DNA of 64,000 bases, from positions 3,286,001 to 3,350,000 of the forward strand of contig CM065322.1 in the NCBI GenBank assembly GCA_033032175.1, given 5' to 3'. Origin of the DNA: Saturnia japonica. Lineage: Eukaryota > Arthropoda > Insecta > Lepidoptera > Saturniidae. Position 1 is the first letter of the stretch, and every line of letters starts with the position of its first letter. Shown here piece after piece: positions 1-12,500 of this stretch. A model generated the notes under the pieces. It worked only from the letters and a program-made list of their open reading frames with translations. It was not told the origin of the DNA and did no database searches. Both the position numbers and the translations under genes were made by a program.

Positions 1-129
1 CTGTTTCAGGTTGGAATATGGTCTTCTTTATTCAACGACGATTAAATAATATGTAAGCATTATAACTTTTTTATTACCATAGTGCACTATATTATTTTCA
101 TTCTAACTTTATTAGACTATTAGAATTGT

Positions 130-620
130 TAATAAAATTGAAGTGTCTGTTTGTAATGTCAAAATAAAAGCTTTTTACTTTATGCATATGAAAGTATATA
201 CGATACCTATAACAAAAAACTCATTTATAATTTTTTTGTCTGTCTGTCTGCTTGTTCTGGGTAATCTCCGAAACAGTTGCATTTATTTTGACTGAATTTT
301 CAGCGATAGATAGCAGATGTTATAGGGAGTAACTTCGACTACTTTTATTTTAGGAAAATAATTAAGGTTCCTCACAAATAAAAAAAAAAAACTCTTCATC
401 TTGAATCAATTCGGACATTTACATGGCTTAGGCTGAGTAAACAATAAGATATATAACAAATTAATGTACTACATAATTCTAGACATTATAAATCTGTGAG
501 AGTATACTCTTATCTTCTTCAGGAACACCCACAATAACCATTTTTCAATTCGATTCGTTACGCGCGGATTCTGTAGTCCACGTGAGAAAAGCCATGAGCA
601 CAACTAGTATGCTATAAAAC
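130..620 (+). repeat. Dispersed repeat copy (pair with 38120-38490)
   Basis: Shares ctttttact, atatgaaagtatatacg, tagatagc.gacgttata-like and ggagtaactt blocks, then gattctgtagtc.acg, in the same order as 38120-38490. A short third piece (tgaaatgtctgtttgtaatg) is at 18003-18030. Family unknown; internal ctgtctgtctg suggests the Lep/Helitron type. Confidence -1.
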
Positions 621-934
621 AAAAAAAAACTAATTTAACTCGTAGTTCTAGAGATTAGTGAGTTGAAATAAACAAACATACGATCTCTTGAGCTTTGTGC
701 TATTAGTGTGGATATTAAATAGAACATTATTTTGTATTCACCAGGATCTATTCAAGGTTTGTGAAAAATGAATCTGTTAAGGGTAGATCGCGAGCCGATT
801 CGACACCATTTCCTGTTCCGGTCTTCGCATCCATCTTACTCGGATGTTTGCCGACACCCTTTTTAAATTATGTCGGCATAATGAAACCCACCTACTGTTA
901 TTCCTTATCATATACTTACGTGTTTTATAAGAAA
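621..934. other. No gene seen
   Basis: AT-rich sequence between two repeats. The open frame here (from 761) runs into the Helitron-like element and shows no protein-like pattern. Confidence -1.
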
Positions 935-2249
935 CTAGTAGTGTGCCCGCGGCTCCGCATACGTTTGTTACTACGCAGTAGTTATTTATATCCCGTAATT
1001 TTATTTTTACTCATATTGTTGACAAAGCATATGTCCTGTCAATTGAGGAGTGGTATGTATTTCCCGTGTACAATTAACATCAAAATAGGTTGAAAATTAT
1101 TATTGTAATCTACAACTTCTGATGTATTATTAACGATTCTTATAGCCTTTCAATTGTAGTACTATGTATGCTCCCATCAATTACATACTTCCCATGTACA
1201 AATATTCAACAAAATCGGTTTAAAACCAATGAAATTTATAATTTTTGGAAATTATTTTATTACCTTTACTAAAAGTGTTATTTAAATTTCTAAAAATTTT
1301 AATGACTTATGCTTCTCGTCTACACATTCTCAAGACTTATCATACATCTTGTTCTCTTCTTGTCTACAAAATTTCATAAAAATCGGCTTAGAATTAACTG
1401 AATAGATTGTTTTTACTATTTCTAAAAGTAATATTGAAATTTCTTTTACCCTATCAATTGACCAATGACATAAACAAGAAAACAGACAGACGATGGGCAT
1501 ACTACTATATTTAAACGATACAGATTACTTAAATTGTCCGATTGTTATGACATTTTGTAAACGGGATGCCTAGAGTCAGCATAAACGTAGTTGATACTGT
1601 GGCGACTGAACGCAACAAATAGTATTTAGTTCAGTCGCCACTGTATCAACTACGTTTATGCGGAGTTTATTTAGCGTTAACAGCTTCAAATTTTTGTAAA
1701 TTGCCGCCGTTTTCTTGAGACATCTTTCGATGGCCAGACTCTATGTCTGTATGTATGTCTGTATGTATTGGTTATTAATTGATAGGATATAAGAAATTTC
1801 ATTATTATTTTTAGAGATCGTAAAAAAAATATTTCAAATAAATCTATTTTCGTTAATTCTTGACTGATTTTAGGTATATTATAGGTATAATAAAAAAAGT
1901 GAATAAAAAATAATAATTATTATAAACCGATTTTCATGAAATTCTGTACTCAGGTAGTATGAGTTATTAATAATTGTCAATATTACAATCAAATTCAAAA
2001 AACAATCAATAATATCAATCCTTAACCGATTCTGATCAAATTTTGTAGACGGGAAATATACATCATACCTAGTATAATTGAGAGGCTATAAGAATTGTTA
2101 ATAATGCATTACAAATTTTACACTGGAAATACATGCCTCCTCAATTAATACGGCATATGAATTGTCAACAATATGGGTAAAAATAAAGGGATTTAAATAA
2201 TTATTGCGTAGTAACAAACGCGTGCGGAGCCGCGGGCACACCGCTAGTA
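935..2249. mobile_element. Head-to-head pair of Helitron-like ends (1.3 kb inverted repeat)
   Basis: The right end reads gcggagccgcgggcacaccgctag followed by T: a short GCGG..CCGC hairpin, a spacer of about ten bases and CTAG-T, which fits a Helitron 3' terminus. The left end is the reverse complement of the same terminus. The arms can be aligned by eye inward over some 550 bp each (for example gttgacaa...attgaggag, aattcttatagcct, aaatcggttt, gaaatttctt...ctatcaatt), and meet at a strong hairpin at 1577-1660. No helicase/Rep coding is present, so it is non-autonomous. Further single ends are at 4430-4577 and 13497-13600. Confidence -1.
1577..1660. repeat. 33-bp inverted repeat at the centre of the Helitron-like pair
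   Basis: Arm gcataaacgtagttgatact continuing to ctgaac is matched by its reverse complement after a ~17-nt loop, with one mismatch. It is the symmetry centre of the larger inverted repeat 935-2249. Confidence -1.
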
Positions 2250-3324
2250 ATTTATATATTGCATAATGATTAACCGAGCGTCAGACCGCGCGACCTCGCT
2301 TAGTTATATGGTGTAGGAGGCTAACGAAGATGTAAAAAAATATTAACGAAATTGTAGCAGTATACACATGCTACAAATTATCACATTACTTATATATAAT
2401 GTTAATTTAAGAGAAATAACCGTCTGATCTCGATATGCTGATAAAATCTTCGTCAGTTATGTATAACTAGTCGCCGGTAAATTATAAAAATAAAGTATTA
2501 TGTATACAATCTGAAATTGATCGTGGTTATTACTTATGATGAATATAACAAGAAAAATATCGTCAGACGGCTTAATAATGCTTACAAGTTCGTCACCCAG
2601 ACTAGTACGCAAGTACGGGAATTGACAACACTAAATACACACTAGCTGATCTCGAAAGACAAGTCCTAAGATAGCCTGTGATGTGATTATCATAAGGAAC
2701 AGTACCGTAAATGTGCCAAGCTATTATATAAAAAAGCCACTGTAAAGGGCTTATTGCAAATTCCATATTAATTGCGACCTACATTTTGTTGTTAATACTG
2801 ACATAGTGTTTCATTTATGTCAAGTTTTAGGATCAGTTGTAAATTATAGTACTGCTAGTTCAAAAGATTATCGTGTCCAAATACACATTAAAAAAATATC
2901 TTTGAGCTTTATTATTACTATCGTAGACGCATACCAATATATGGGGACAGCTGATAAATGAATAATACAATGCAGACATTGATAGTGAAACCAGTATAGT
3001 AATGGCCAATGCTCTTATGAACTCCCAATCAGATTTCGAGTACCATCGAACAACAAGTCACTTGGTAACAATTGTGGAGTAACAATAGACAGGAGAGGCT
3101 CGCTCAGGATAATAGCAATCATTAAATGGACATCCGTCTTTTGTCCGTCTCCCTAATTGAGGTGCCATGGTTACGGGTATAAAAATAATTGGACTTTTTC
3201 CCTGTGGTATTTGGGGAAAAGCCGTTTTAGATTTGCAACATTTTGTAGGACATATGAATACGTTTTTTGTATTATTTATTTTGATTAGTTACTCAGAATG
3301 GATTTAATGTTTTTTTTACCCAAC
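2250..3324. other. No gene seen
   Basis: AT-rich, stops in all frames; a few GC-richer words (ccgagcgtcagaccgcgcga at ~2274) without recognisable identity. Confidence -1.
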
Positions 3325-3550
3325 TGCAAAAATGAGGGGTTATTTTTCTAGCGTATGTATGTCTATTTCTTTGGAACGCTCTGTAGCCTAATCGGCTTGA
3401 AGGATTTTAGCATATGAGGTGTCGTTAGATTCGTCTTAATTGTGAGAGTGACAAAGGCTATATAATATTTGTATGATATCTGGGAATCAAATAAAAAGAA
3501 AAAAAAAAAAGTGTAGTCTTTTTGTGTTGCAGTCGGGATTTTTGTTTCTT
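3325..3550 (+). repeat. Dispersed repeat copy (pair with 18365-18570)
   Basis: cggcttgaaggattttagca, attcgtcttaa, atatctgggaa.caaataa and tgttgcagtcgggatttttg line up with 18365-18570 in the same orientation. No ORF; unknown family. Confidence -1.
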
Positions 3551-3744
3551 TTTTAAAAATTTAGCTTGTTTTGTTAATATATTTTAGATTGAAAATAGGC
3601 GTGGGTACATTAATACAAAAATGCGTTCCTTTTTTAATTTTTCAAAAAACAAAACTATAATATATTATTTCCTAAAATCGCCAAACTGTAAAACAATTTG
3701 TTGGCGAAAAACAAATGCAATCACTTATTATAGCTATGTTATCC

Positions 3745-4000
3745 ATACTAATTTATAAATGCGAAAATCTCTCTATCTGTCTGTCTGTTACGTTTTCAAC
3801 GCCTAGACCGCTGAACCAATTTTGATGAATTTAGGTGTAGAGATAGATTGGACCTTAGGAAAGGACATAGGTTACTTTTTGTAGCGAAAATAAAACTTTA
3901 AGGGTACAAAATAGGGGATGGAAGTTTCTATGAACAAAAAATTGGAACACCAAATGCGCATGTGTGATAATGGTGAAATTACATCGGCTGCTATACCAAA
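3745..4000 (+). repeat. Lep/Helitron-type dispersed repeat (pair with 53060-53300)
   Basis: Has ctgtctgtctgttacg, ccgctgaaccaattttgatg, gatagattggaccttagga, gtagcgaaaataaaacttta. The stretch 53060-53300 shares the last three words with small changes. This repeat type is spread through lepidopteran genomes. Confidence -1.
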
Positions 4001-4320
4001 CTAGTTTGTTGATTGCTAATCTGGTTTGTTGATTTAAATTTGTATTGACATTGTTATACTTAATAAGAAATGTATTGTATTTCTAATAATTACCTATTAA
4101 ATGAAGTCCAGTATTCTTTTTAAGATTGGGTGATATATTTTTAAACCGTTTAACTACGCAGTACGGCATGATTACTGTTTTATTTTATGATAGAAATATG
4201 ACGTGCGCTGTCAATCGCGGCTCGCGCTTGTTTATATAATCAAAGCGATATACCTATTGTAAACTATCTGGATTATACAGTTTTGCTACAAGTGAATTAT
4301 TTCATTGTGTTATTCCACAT

Positions 4321-4577
4321 ATGGTGAAAATAAAACTTGGATGACAGTTTTATGAAGGACTCGCCATGTCTCAAATTAGGGATATTCATATTTTTGCTTT
4401 TGGTAAGAAAGAAATAAAAATAATTATTTGATGAAAATTGTACACGGGAAACATGCTATTCCTCAATTGATTCGGCATAATATGAATTGTCAACAACATG
4501 GGTAAAAACAAAGTTACGGGATGTAAATACCTACTGCGTAACTATAAACGCGTGCAGAGCCGCGGGAACACCGCTAG
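4321..4577 (+). repeat. Helitron-like 3' end, plus strand
   Basis: Ends gcagagccgcgggaacaccgctag-T and matches the right arm of 935-2249 (gttgacaacatgggtaaaaac on the spelled strand is attgtcaacaacatgggta). The stretch just before (4321-4420) resembles 53270-53350, so it may be the tail of the repeat beginning at 3745, separated from it by unrelated sequence. Confidence -1.
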
Positions 4578-5039
4578 TTTATATTATATATCACAAACTT
4601 TAGTGCTATTGATAATCTACAACTACTTCAAATATATACTTTTAATAATTATGTACTTATTAAAAAAGAATTGAAGTAAAAGAATGAAATAATAAATTCG
4701 GTTCATAAAAACACATTATTATACTTAATATTTACTCCAAAACAGTGTCTAGCATGATTGCCTTTATTTTGTTCTTTAATGCATTTACACTTTCATAGTC
4801 TTCTGTTCTCAGCATTTTATTATTATGTATTCTCGGTAATAACTACTCAGTGATCCTTTCTCCGTAAAAATTACAAGTTTTTTTTGATGGCCATCGACGG
4901 CCCATTTTCGGGATTGGTGCTACCTGATTTAGTTTAGCGGCCCTTTCTGAAGATGCACTTCGCTGAAGTATCTCGGAGTCTCTGAGCTATGACGTCAAGA
5001 TTTATCGTTTGGTGTTTGGCCGTAGTTATCTCTCTCTGC

Positions 5040-5222
5040 TTAACGTACACCGATATATTCTCCTCTGTTCTCATATACAATCTTCTCGTAATGTTCGGAG
5101 GTTTTTACGTATGCGAGAAGATCGTCTAGTCCACTTTCCTCATACACGACTAACATCGCGTCTAGTCTGATTGTACGAGATGTTGCGTTCGTTTCGTTCG
5201 TCGTCCCGGCGATGTTTAATAT
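5040..5222 (-). other. Coding-looking stretch of ~60 codons, unassigned
   Basis: Minus strand, open between stops, with residues such as TSRTIRLDAMLVVYEESGLD and LLAYVKTSEHYEKIVYENRG. It is GC-richer and more codon-like than nearby ORFs. The following 4900-5039 keeps a similar composition. I do not recognise the protein; a transposase remnant or an orphan exon are both possible. Confidence -1.
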
Positions 5223-6029
5223 TATTTAGAAAAACAACATATTAAGCAACGCTTGTGATATAGGGAGTACATTATTATCAAGGTTTAAAAACATATGTAG
5301 TATATTTATGTAAAAAGAAATTAATTAATGAAACTCTAACCGCGTTTTCTTAAAAGTGGTGAAAATTTATTTACTTAAGAGTTTCATTAACACATAAAGA
5401 ATTATGTTGCCGAAAGTAATAGTATAAATTTTGCTACAGTCGACAACGATATATGTATATACTAAAAAAAATAATTAAAATAATAATAATTAAAAATAAA
5501 ATTCTTTAATATATAACTTACCGGCTTTTGGATTTATTCATTGAATTTTACAGTAGAAATAAAATACTATGAGCGGTCATCGGACAAAGTAGAGTTGGTC
5601 GGAACAATTTTGTACTTGAAAATGAAGTACCTGGGATTACCAATGTAAAAATTTCAAAACAAATTTGGATGCGGCAATTGGCTTCACTTTTAAAGTTCTT
5701 TTTTTAACTTAAACATAATTTATGTTATTGATATCTTTAAATTAATTCCTTCTGCTTGAAGGTATAAATGGACGCTTCATTTGGCTCTTTCTTCCATTAT
5801 AACCAAACTAGGGAGATTGATCTTGGAGAGCTCATCTCTCATTGCATTATTGCACTGGTTCAGCCGTATGGGAGATAAAGTTGTATCAAACTAGACATCT
5901 AGGTTAGCCCTGTCACCGATGTAACATGGTACAAACGCACGCGATTCCGTATAGCCACAATCAAAGACGGCAAATAGTATACTGTGGTATTTTAGAGAAA
6001 TAAAAGTCTCAAAGAACAAACGATGGTTT
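5223..6029. other. No gene seen
   Basis: AT-rich; no motif, tRNA or repeat that I can name. Confidence -1.
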
Positions 6030-6295
6030 AGTGTTAGCGTGTACGGAAATCCCATGGATCGACGTGAAATCAAATCCTTGCAATGACTCTGAACTTTTGG
6101 TGAAAGATAATAACATCGTGGTGAAACCATAGAATGGTAGTAGGACTTTTTCTAATGTCCAAAACACCTATAGGTGTGTTCCGGCAGCTGCACTTAAGGG
6201 CCAGTTTTCTCAACAGGTTTGTGTGCTACTATCGTGGGCAACATCGTCTTTTATATCAGATGAGAATGTGACCAAAACACTATCTATACCTATTA
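6030..6295 (+). repeat. SINE copy (GTGTGTTCC family)
   Basis: aatccttgcaatgactctga, atcgtggtgaaaccatagaa, tataggtgtgttccggcagc and agatgagaatgtgacc follow the order of the full copy at 34213-34505. The tRNA-like head is eroded. Confidence -1.
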
Positions 6296-7069
6296 TGAAT
6301 AATATAATATATTTAAAAAAATGTAACCTTTTCGCTATTCCGATCTTGAAGGCTATTTTTGATGTGTATCTCCACATTAAAATAGTTACTATCTTAGGAT
6401 ACTCTTATCATCATCATTAGCCTATGTATTGTAATTCTGCAGGCGATAATCATACTCAACTGCACTACTCATTCCTAAAGCGTACCTTAAGTTATAGTTA
6501 AGGTTAGTCAGAATATAATAATTATATTGTCGTGTCCATTTATTTAAATACTCCACTTATCTCGCAACGATGCCTTGCCGGCCATTCACAGTAAAATGTT
6601 CAGAGGACTTTAACTTCAGCGTACCACAAAGGGTTCAATTATAAACAAAAAACGTAAAGAACTCGCCAATCTGCCTGAAGCGGACGTTTATCCTTTGACA
6701 GAGTTGAGTTTGACTTTATTATAATACCTGAACAATAGTGATTAAAAGAAGCTCTGATTGTATAAGTTTTATTTTGACAACTTATATTTTAGGCTAAAGC
6801 ATATTTTAAATCTTTTATAGGTTTATCGTTTGGTCACAATCTTACCTGATGTAAAGTGTAGCGTAAAGTGTGTGATGATGTAAAGTAGTCTACTTAAGAA
6901 TCTACTCTGTAAAACCTCGAGTAAGATCCCTGAGGCTGGAAGAGTTTACAGGAGCCCAAATACCTAGAACCGCGCCAATACTCTATTCCTAGTTCACATC
7001 CAGCAGGAAAAGGAATACCAAGGATACGGGATTGGGGAATGTTCTTAGGGATTGAACTTCGAATCAGTG

Positions 7070-7310
7070 GTCATTCTTCTGACCGTGTCTTGAAGGCTGC
7101 AGTTTCACGACAATGTCTCAGCCATGAGCAATGAGCCAGGTTCTCAAGTGCAGCTGCTGAAACAAACCTGTAAGAGTGTTGGAAATAGATTTTCATGTTG
7201 AGAGTGGTATGGAGGCAGGCGAGTAGAAAATACCCTACCACCATGCTATTGCTTCATGATGATTTACTTGACCAAAAGCTCTGGCTCATTGCTGGGATTC
7301 GAAATCATTT
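7070..7310 (-). repeat. SINE copy (GTGTGTTCC family), minus strand
   Basis: On the minus strand: tcgaatcccagcaatgagcc (B-box-like), agcatggtggtagggtat, taccactctcaacatgaaaa, gcagctgcacttgagaacc. Same family as 34213-34505. Confidence -1.
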
Positions 7311-7439
7311 CTATCGACGTGATTACCATTGCAATACATTTAAACTTATTCTTCTTTTTCTTCTTCCTAACTTTGTAACTAGTCCTCTTTAATGAAGACC
7401 ATTACTGCTATTATCAAGGAATATAGTGTCCTCTCTTAT

Positions 7440-7625
7440 GATGATTTCAGTATCCTAACAAGATGGCGGCTCCGTTGGTAGAACTTTTTTTTATTTTTGT
7501 GGGATCCCAGAATGCATGCTTTCAGTTTATATTTATACTCCACTTCACTTAAGCATAAAAACCGAACTATATCACGAAAAACGCCACCAATATTACATAA
7601 TATAGGGTCAAAAACTTAAGTAAAT
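7440..7625 (+). repeat. AACAAGATGG repeat, copy 1
   Basis: Starts ctaacaagatggcggctccg and ends with the cgccaccaatattacataat word about 160 bp later. Same words in the same order occur at 14605-14744 and 44000-44165. No ORF, no clear terminal repeats; unclassified family. Confidence -1.
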
Positions 7626-10600
7626 TAATAAAAAAATAATAAACCAACATGTCACATCAAGATGCCGCCAAAAAGACCTCCACCCCATCTAGACTTTTAT
7701 GTTGCCGAAATATTATATCTAAAACCAACAAAAAAAAAATTAATTAAATAAACTCAATAATTTTAGATGGTAGAGAAGTGAAATAAAGAAAGAAACAAAC
7801 ACTCCGAGAGACAACGGAAACAAGTTAAATCTTTCGGATGTAATTCAATGAGGCCGGTGTGGGCATTGCGTTGTTCTTTGTTTTGATTCTGAAGTCAGCT
7901 TTTGTAACATATCATGGGTCTTTCAGGCTGGCACTATGTTAAGACACGTGGAGCTATGAGGCATTATAATATGAATGTTTTCCAACTTACCTTTTATTAA
8001 TAATTATTTTATAATGACCATAAATTATGTTTTAATGTAATATTTTTATTATGGTTTGAAGCCTTAATACACTATGTTATAATTAATTGAATAAAAATAG
8101 TGGAAAAAACGAACGGGACATAGAGGAAAAGTATATTTTATCTATAATTCGATGCTGGAAATATATAAAGAAAAAGATACTTTACCTAAGATAAAAGACA
8201 TACTTACATAAATATAATACGCGACAGCGGGATAATATAATTTTATTTGAATAGGAACTAGATGGTAAGAACGTATAAACAGGAAATCAGTTTAAAGATG
8301 AAGTTACGGATTTCATTTAAGGCATAACTTGTATAGAATAATTTAATTTGTAAATCGACATATCATATAACATTACCGTTATAATATGATGAATAAATAA
8401 TTATGAATTATTAAATATTTCACTAATAGCAATTTAAAATTCTTTTATTTTTGGAAATAATAAAAACTGCTTTCACAGTTTTTTTTTAACTTACATATAC
8501 AGGGTATCGATCCAACTAAAAATGCGAAAAACAGACATGCACGTTATTGCACCAATCAATAGGGTCTATGATAAGGATAATCTCTCGAATAAACATTGTA
8601 TAACTCTATTAAATTGTATAGATTTATAATAGTTGAGCCGGCAGAAGTTGTTCTGCCCATTGCGGTAGTTAATGGCCCGACGAAAGCACCACCTGTCGAA
8701 TTATAACTTTCATCTAGATATAGCAATTATATTATGTAAATATGAGCTCAATCGGGTATGTCAAAGAGAACTTATAGAGTCACACAATATTTTTATATAT
8801 AATATGTAAGAGTAGTTCTGTCCGGGACTTCGTTCACGTGGTATATTTCGTGTACAGTACAGTACAGTAGGTACAGTAATAATAACTAAATAACCCTTCC
8901 CCCCCCCCCCAATCTTACCATACGCTATTTGACCGGTATAAGCTTTGAGAATACCCAACTAAATTCATTTTAAATATGTCCTTTACGAAAAGCTAATTTT
9001 ATTTAATAACTTTATTTTTATGGACCGATAGGTAATATATAGTGAATTGTAATGCTTTATATTAGATCTGTTTGATGTAATTTAATAAAAACTTGATAGA
9101 GCCTTTGCTCTTTCAAAGTTTTCTTTGGTTTGGTCTTTACCAAACAACGACATCTATCGTAGAAAATTTAGACCGAATAGATATTTTTAATTATTTTAAA
9201 CATTTAAAAATAAAGTTAAAGTATATTAACATAATATAACATTTAAAATACTAATAAAAGTCCAGCCTTAATTTATTAATATAAATGATTACAGAAAATA
9301 TACATAACTGTGACAATAAATATCAAATCAATTTCATGATAATTTAAACCAAGCCGTAAACGTTTTTCCATGATTGGCGTTCAAACATACCTATAGAGAG
9401 ACAGTCAAAAATTTCAAAAAACTATCGAAAAGTGTTCTGTCCACAATTCGCCCCTCATTATTTTTTTCTCGAATATCTTCAATGTACAGATTTCATTCTT
9501 TGTTCTTTTATTATAAGTATAGGTTTAACGGTTTCAGAACTTTGTAATATAACTACCCATATCATTGCATAAAACGCAGACTGTATTTTGTTATTGTTTG
9601 GTTATTTTTAAATTTCCAAACGACTAAAAATAAATAAGTAAGTCACCCGTTTGTTATACAATATGATAGCGAAAATGCATCTCGTTATTATTTAGAGCGA
9701 CATGCCTCAGGCGCCGTTCCATTGCTCGGAACGACCCGTGATTTTCTTTTAACCGTCCTTCTAGCTATATACATCGTGTTCTTTTTTTCATTGTTCCTTA
9801 TTAAGTTAACTTGAAGTTTGATGTTATGTGATGATGCTGTAAACTTTGTTAATACAGTCTAAAATTACTTTCAATTGTAACCGTCGCGTCTCGACGATTC
9901 TATGGTTTGCGACAGGAAGTTAAGTTAATGAGAGAAATTAATAAAGCAAATACCTGTAAGATACGGCATTGACGCTTTATACATGCCATCGTGAATAGTG
10001 GGCAATTACCTTTAGTTCACTTTCGACATGATACCGACGTGAGCGAGAAAAAACTTTTATCCTTTTTTGACAACAGTTTCCGCTTTACGCTGTGATTTCT
10101 TATCTCTTTTATTTCAACATGCTGATAACAAAATTTGTAACGTTTTCAAATTGCTTCTAACGAGAGTATAGGCGTCTATTTATAAAACGTCATTGTTACC
10201 TACTATTCCTATGGTTTGCGATAGGTTTTTAAATGAATAACAGTAACTAACAAAACGACTAGTAAAAAATCTTTACTATTAGAGAATTATTAATTTTTAA
10301 TATTCTTTATAGAGTAATGAATTATTGGACTTTGTATTCCTATTACTTGGAATTTGGAATTATTTGATTAATTGGGTATTTTGAAGAAAGTTTTTAATAA
10401 TATTCTCGCTACAAAAGTCTATTTTACGTGATATATATATACTTTTACCTTAGCTAACATATCATATACTTTATATTTATTTCAGGGTAAACAAATGTAA
10501 TTTTTTTTAAATAAATCTTGAAGTTAAATTCTGGAAAAATTTGTGACCTTTTATATTGTTAATTTTAGTAATATATTTTTCTTACATTTATTGACGGGAA

Positions 10601-11237
10601 TCTTAACACAACATATTATGGTGCATTAAGGACCAATGAAAGTAATATTAAATTGTAAAAATAATAACTGCTTATACATACATACATTTACACGACATCA
10701 AGTAACAACACCATGTAGTTCGAACAAATTGGAAGCAATGAAGTCGAAAGCGTAAGTTCTCAATCATTCAACTTAACGACAATCGAGAAGAGGGGTCGAG
10801 TCACACCGAGCCACGAATAGCATTCTTGAAATGGATGCGTTACTTTTAAATATTTTAAATATTCATCAAAATAAATACGTTCTATAATCAAAATCAAATA
10901 CGACTTAATCATCTGAAGTCCCCAAATATATACCTATGAACATTAAAACACCCACAGAAATGGTGAATATTCTTGTGGAATATCGGTAAAAACTTAACTA
11001 GGAATTTTTATGGTTCTGTACTCAAAGAAAAAAAACATGTTGTTAAGTCTACACCATTTAGCTTAAATAAAAAAAAACATCTTTTGAACCTTGACACGTA
11101 GACATTTCAAATTTTCACTTAATTTGTGGTTTTAACGAAGATATTATACTAAATAATAAACAAACAACAAGTAAAATTCAAGGTGTATTTTGTTTATTCT
11201 CCGTGAAAACAACAATAAATGCAAGCATTAATCACGC
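7626..11237. other. Gene-poor AT-rich stretch
   Basis: No exon, tRNA or TE motif recognised. Holds a C run (about 8898-8909) and a GC-richer word near 9700-9745. Open frames are short and low-complexity. Confidence -1.
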
Positions 11238-11683
11238 TTATTTCCCAACAGGGTAGCCAGAGACCACGTCTTTCCACCTGCTACGATCCTGGCATACATC
11301 TTTCGCTTCTTCAACATTCATTAATCTTTTCAACATCATTAATTTTTCTAGAGTATTCTTGATCTGACCTTTCTTTAGAATGTCTCCGATTTGATCGATG
11401 AACGTTCGTCTAGGCCTTTCTCTTCCAACGTTTCCTTTCACACTCGCATTATACATTTGTTTAGTCATCCTTTTTCATGCCCAAACCATCTAAGCATCCC
11501 CTTCTTAATCCGTGTGACTAAACCTTCTTTCACACCACAGAGTTCTCTTATCACACTATTCCTTATCTTGTCACTGAATTTCACTTCTAACATACCTCTT
11601 AGCGCTCTCATTTCTTCTTCATTTATTTTACTTTCATGATATTTCTCAATGATACGGACAAGGTAATTATGAAAAAATTTCAA
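11238..11683 (-). pseudogene. RTE-like LINE C-terminal relic
   Basis: Two overlapping minus-strand frames read the classic LINE ending: KISEEEMRALR-type start, MLRWFGH, TKQMYNASVKGNVGRERPRRTFIDQIGDILKKGQ, EAKDVCQDRSRWKDVVSGYP. A frame break at about 11466 removes the HVERM-type residues after WFGH. Product would be the distal part of a reverse transcriptase polyprotein; here non-functional. Confidence -1.
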
Positions 11684-11989
11684 TTTCTCTTATTATACGT
11701 GCACTAAAACCGAATACACATTACCATAGATTGAATAAAAAAGGAAAAAAATTTAAAGTAGATATTAAAAAAAATTGGAAAACTTTATAATTCGTAGAAA
11801 AACCAACCACATCCAATTTTATTATAAGCGTCAAGTCGGAGATTCACTAAGCTATAACAACTTAATAGTATAAGAGCATGTTGATTGTCGACTTGGACGA
11901 CTAATGGTACCTCCGAAACAATTTGCTTTGTTTTTTTATTGTTGTCAGGTTTTTCCTGTATCGCTTCTTGTGAAACTTTCATTTGTTTT

Positions 11990-12265
11990 TAGACTATTAT
12001 GTTTCAAGCACGGAAACCAGATAAAGGAAACATTTTTTATATGTGTGTTCGAATCCTGCATTGGGCCTGAGCTTTCAGGGAAGAAAAACAGCGATGAAAC
12101 CATAGCATGGTGGTAGGGCTTTTTTAATGCTGGCTACCACTCTCAAGTTGTAAATCTGCCGCCAAACAATAATAGGTGTGTTCCGCCATCTTCACTTGAG
12201 AGTTGGGCTACATCGTCACTTAAGAGCAGGTGAGATTGTGGCCACAATGCTAAACCTATAACCAT
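11990..12265 (+). repeat. SINE copy (GTGTGTTCC family)
   Basis: gttcgaatcctgcattgggc (B-box-like), gatgaaaccatagcatggtg, taccactctcaagttgtaaa, aataggtgtgttccgccatc, gcaggtgagattgtggcc. Well preserved body; the head before 12045 is less clear. Confidence -1.
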
Positions 12266-12279
12266 AAAAAAATCAATTT

Positions 12280-12500
12280 AGGCCCAAAGAAACCAGTTAT
12301 GAAAATCACAACACTAGCACCGGTATGAAAAACATCCCATCCCAGCCATTGAGATCGGGCAAAAAACGTTCGGGTTTATCAACATATTATTTTAATGATT
12401 TTTTACAGTATTTGTATTGTTTACGGTTATTATGATGAACGTGATTCTTGAACTTATTATGCGACAAATCGGTAATGTGCTTGGGAAGTTTATTGTAGTA
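12280..12500 (-). pseudogene. LINE ORF end and 3' UTR, minus strand
   Basis: Minus-strand codons YNKLPKHITDLSHNKFKNHV match the NHITDLPDNKFKEHVK block at 46690-46800. On the plus strand the 3' UTR word tttaggcccaaagaaaccagttatgaa corresponds to the one at 46485. Frame is decayed. Confidence -1.
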
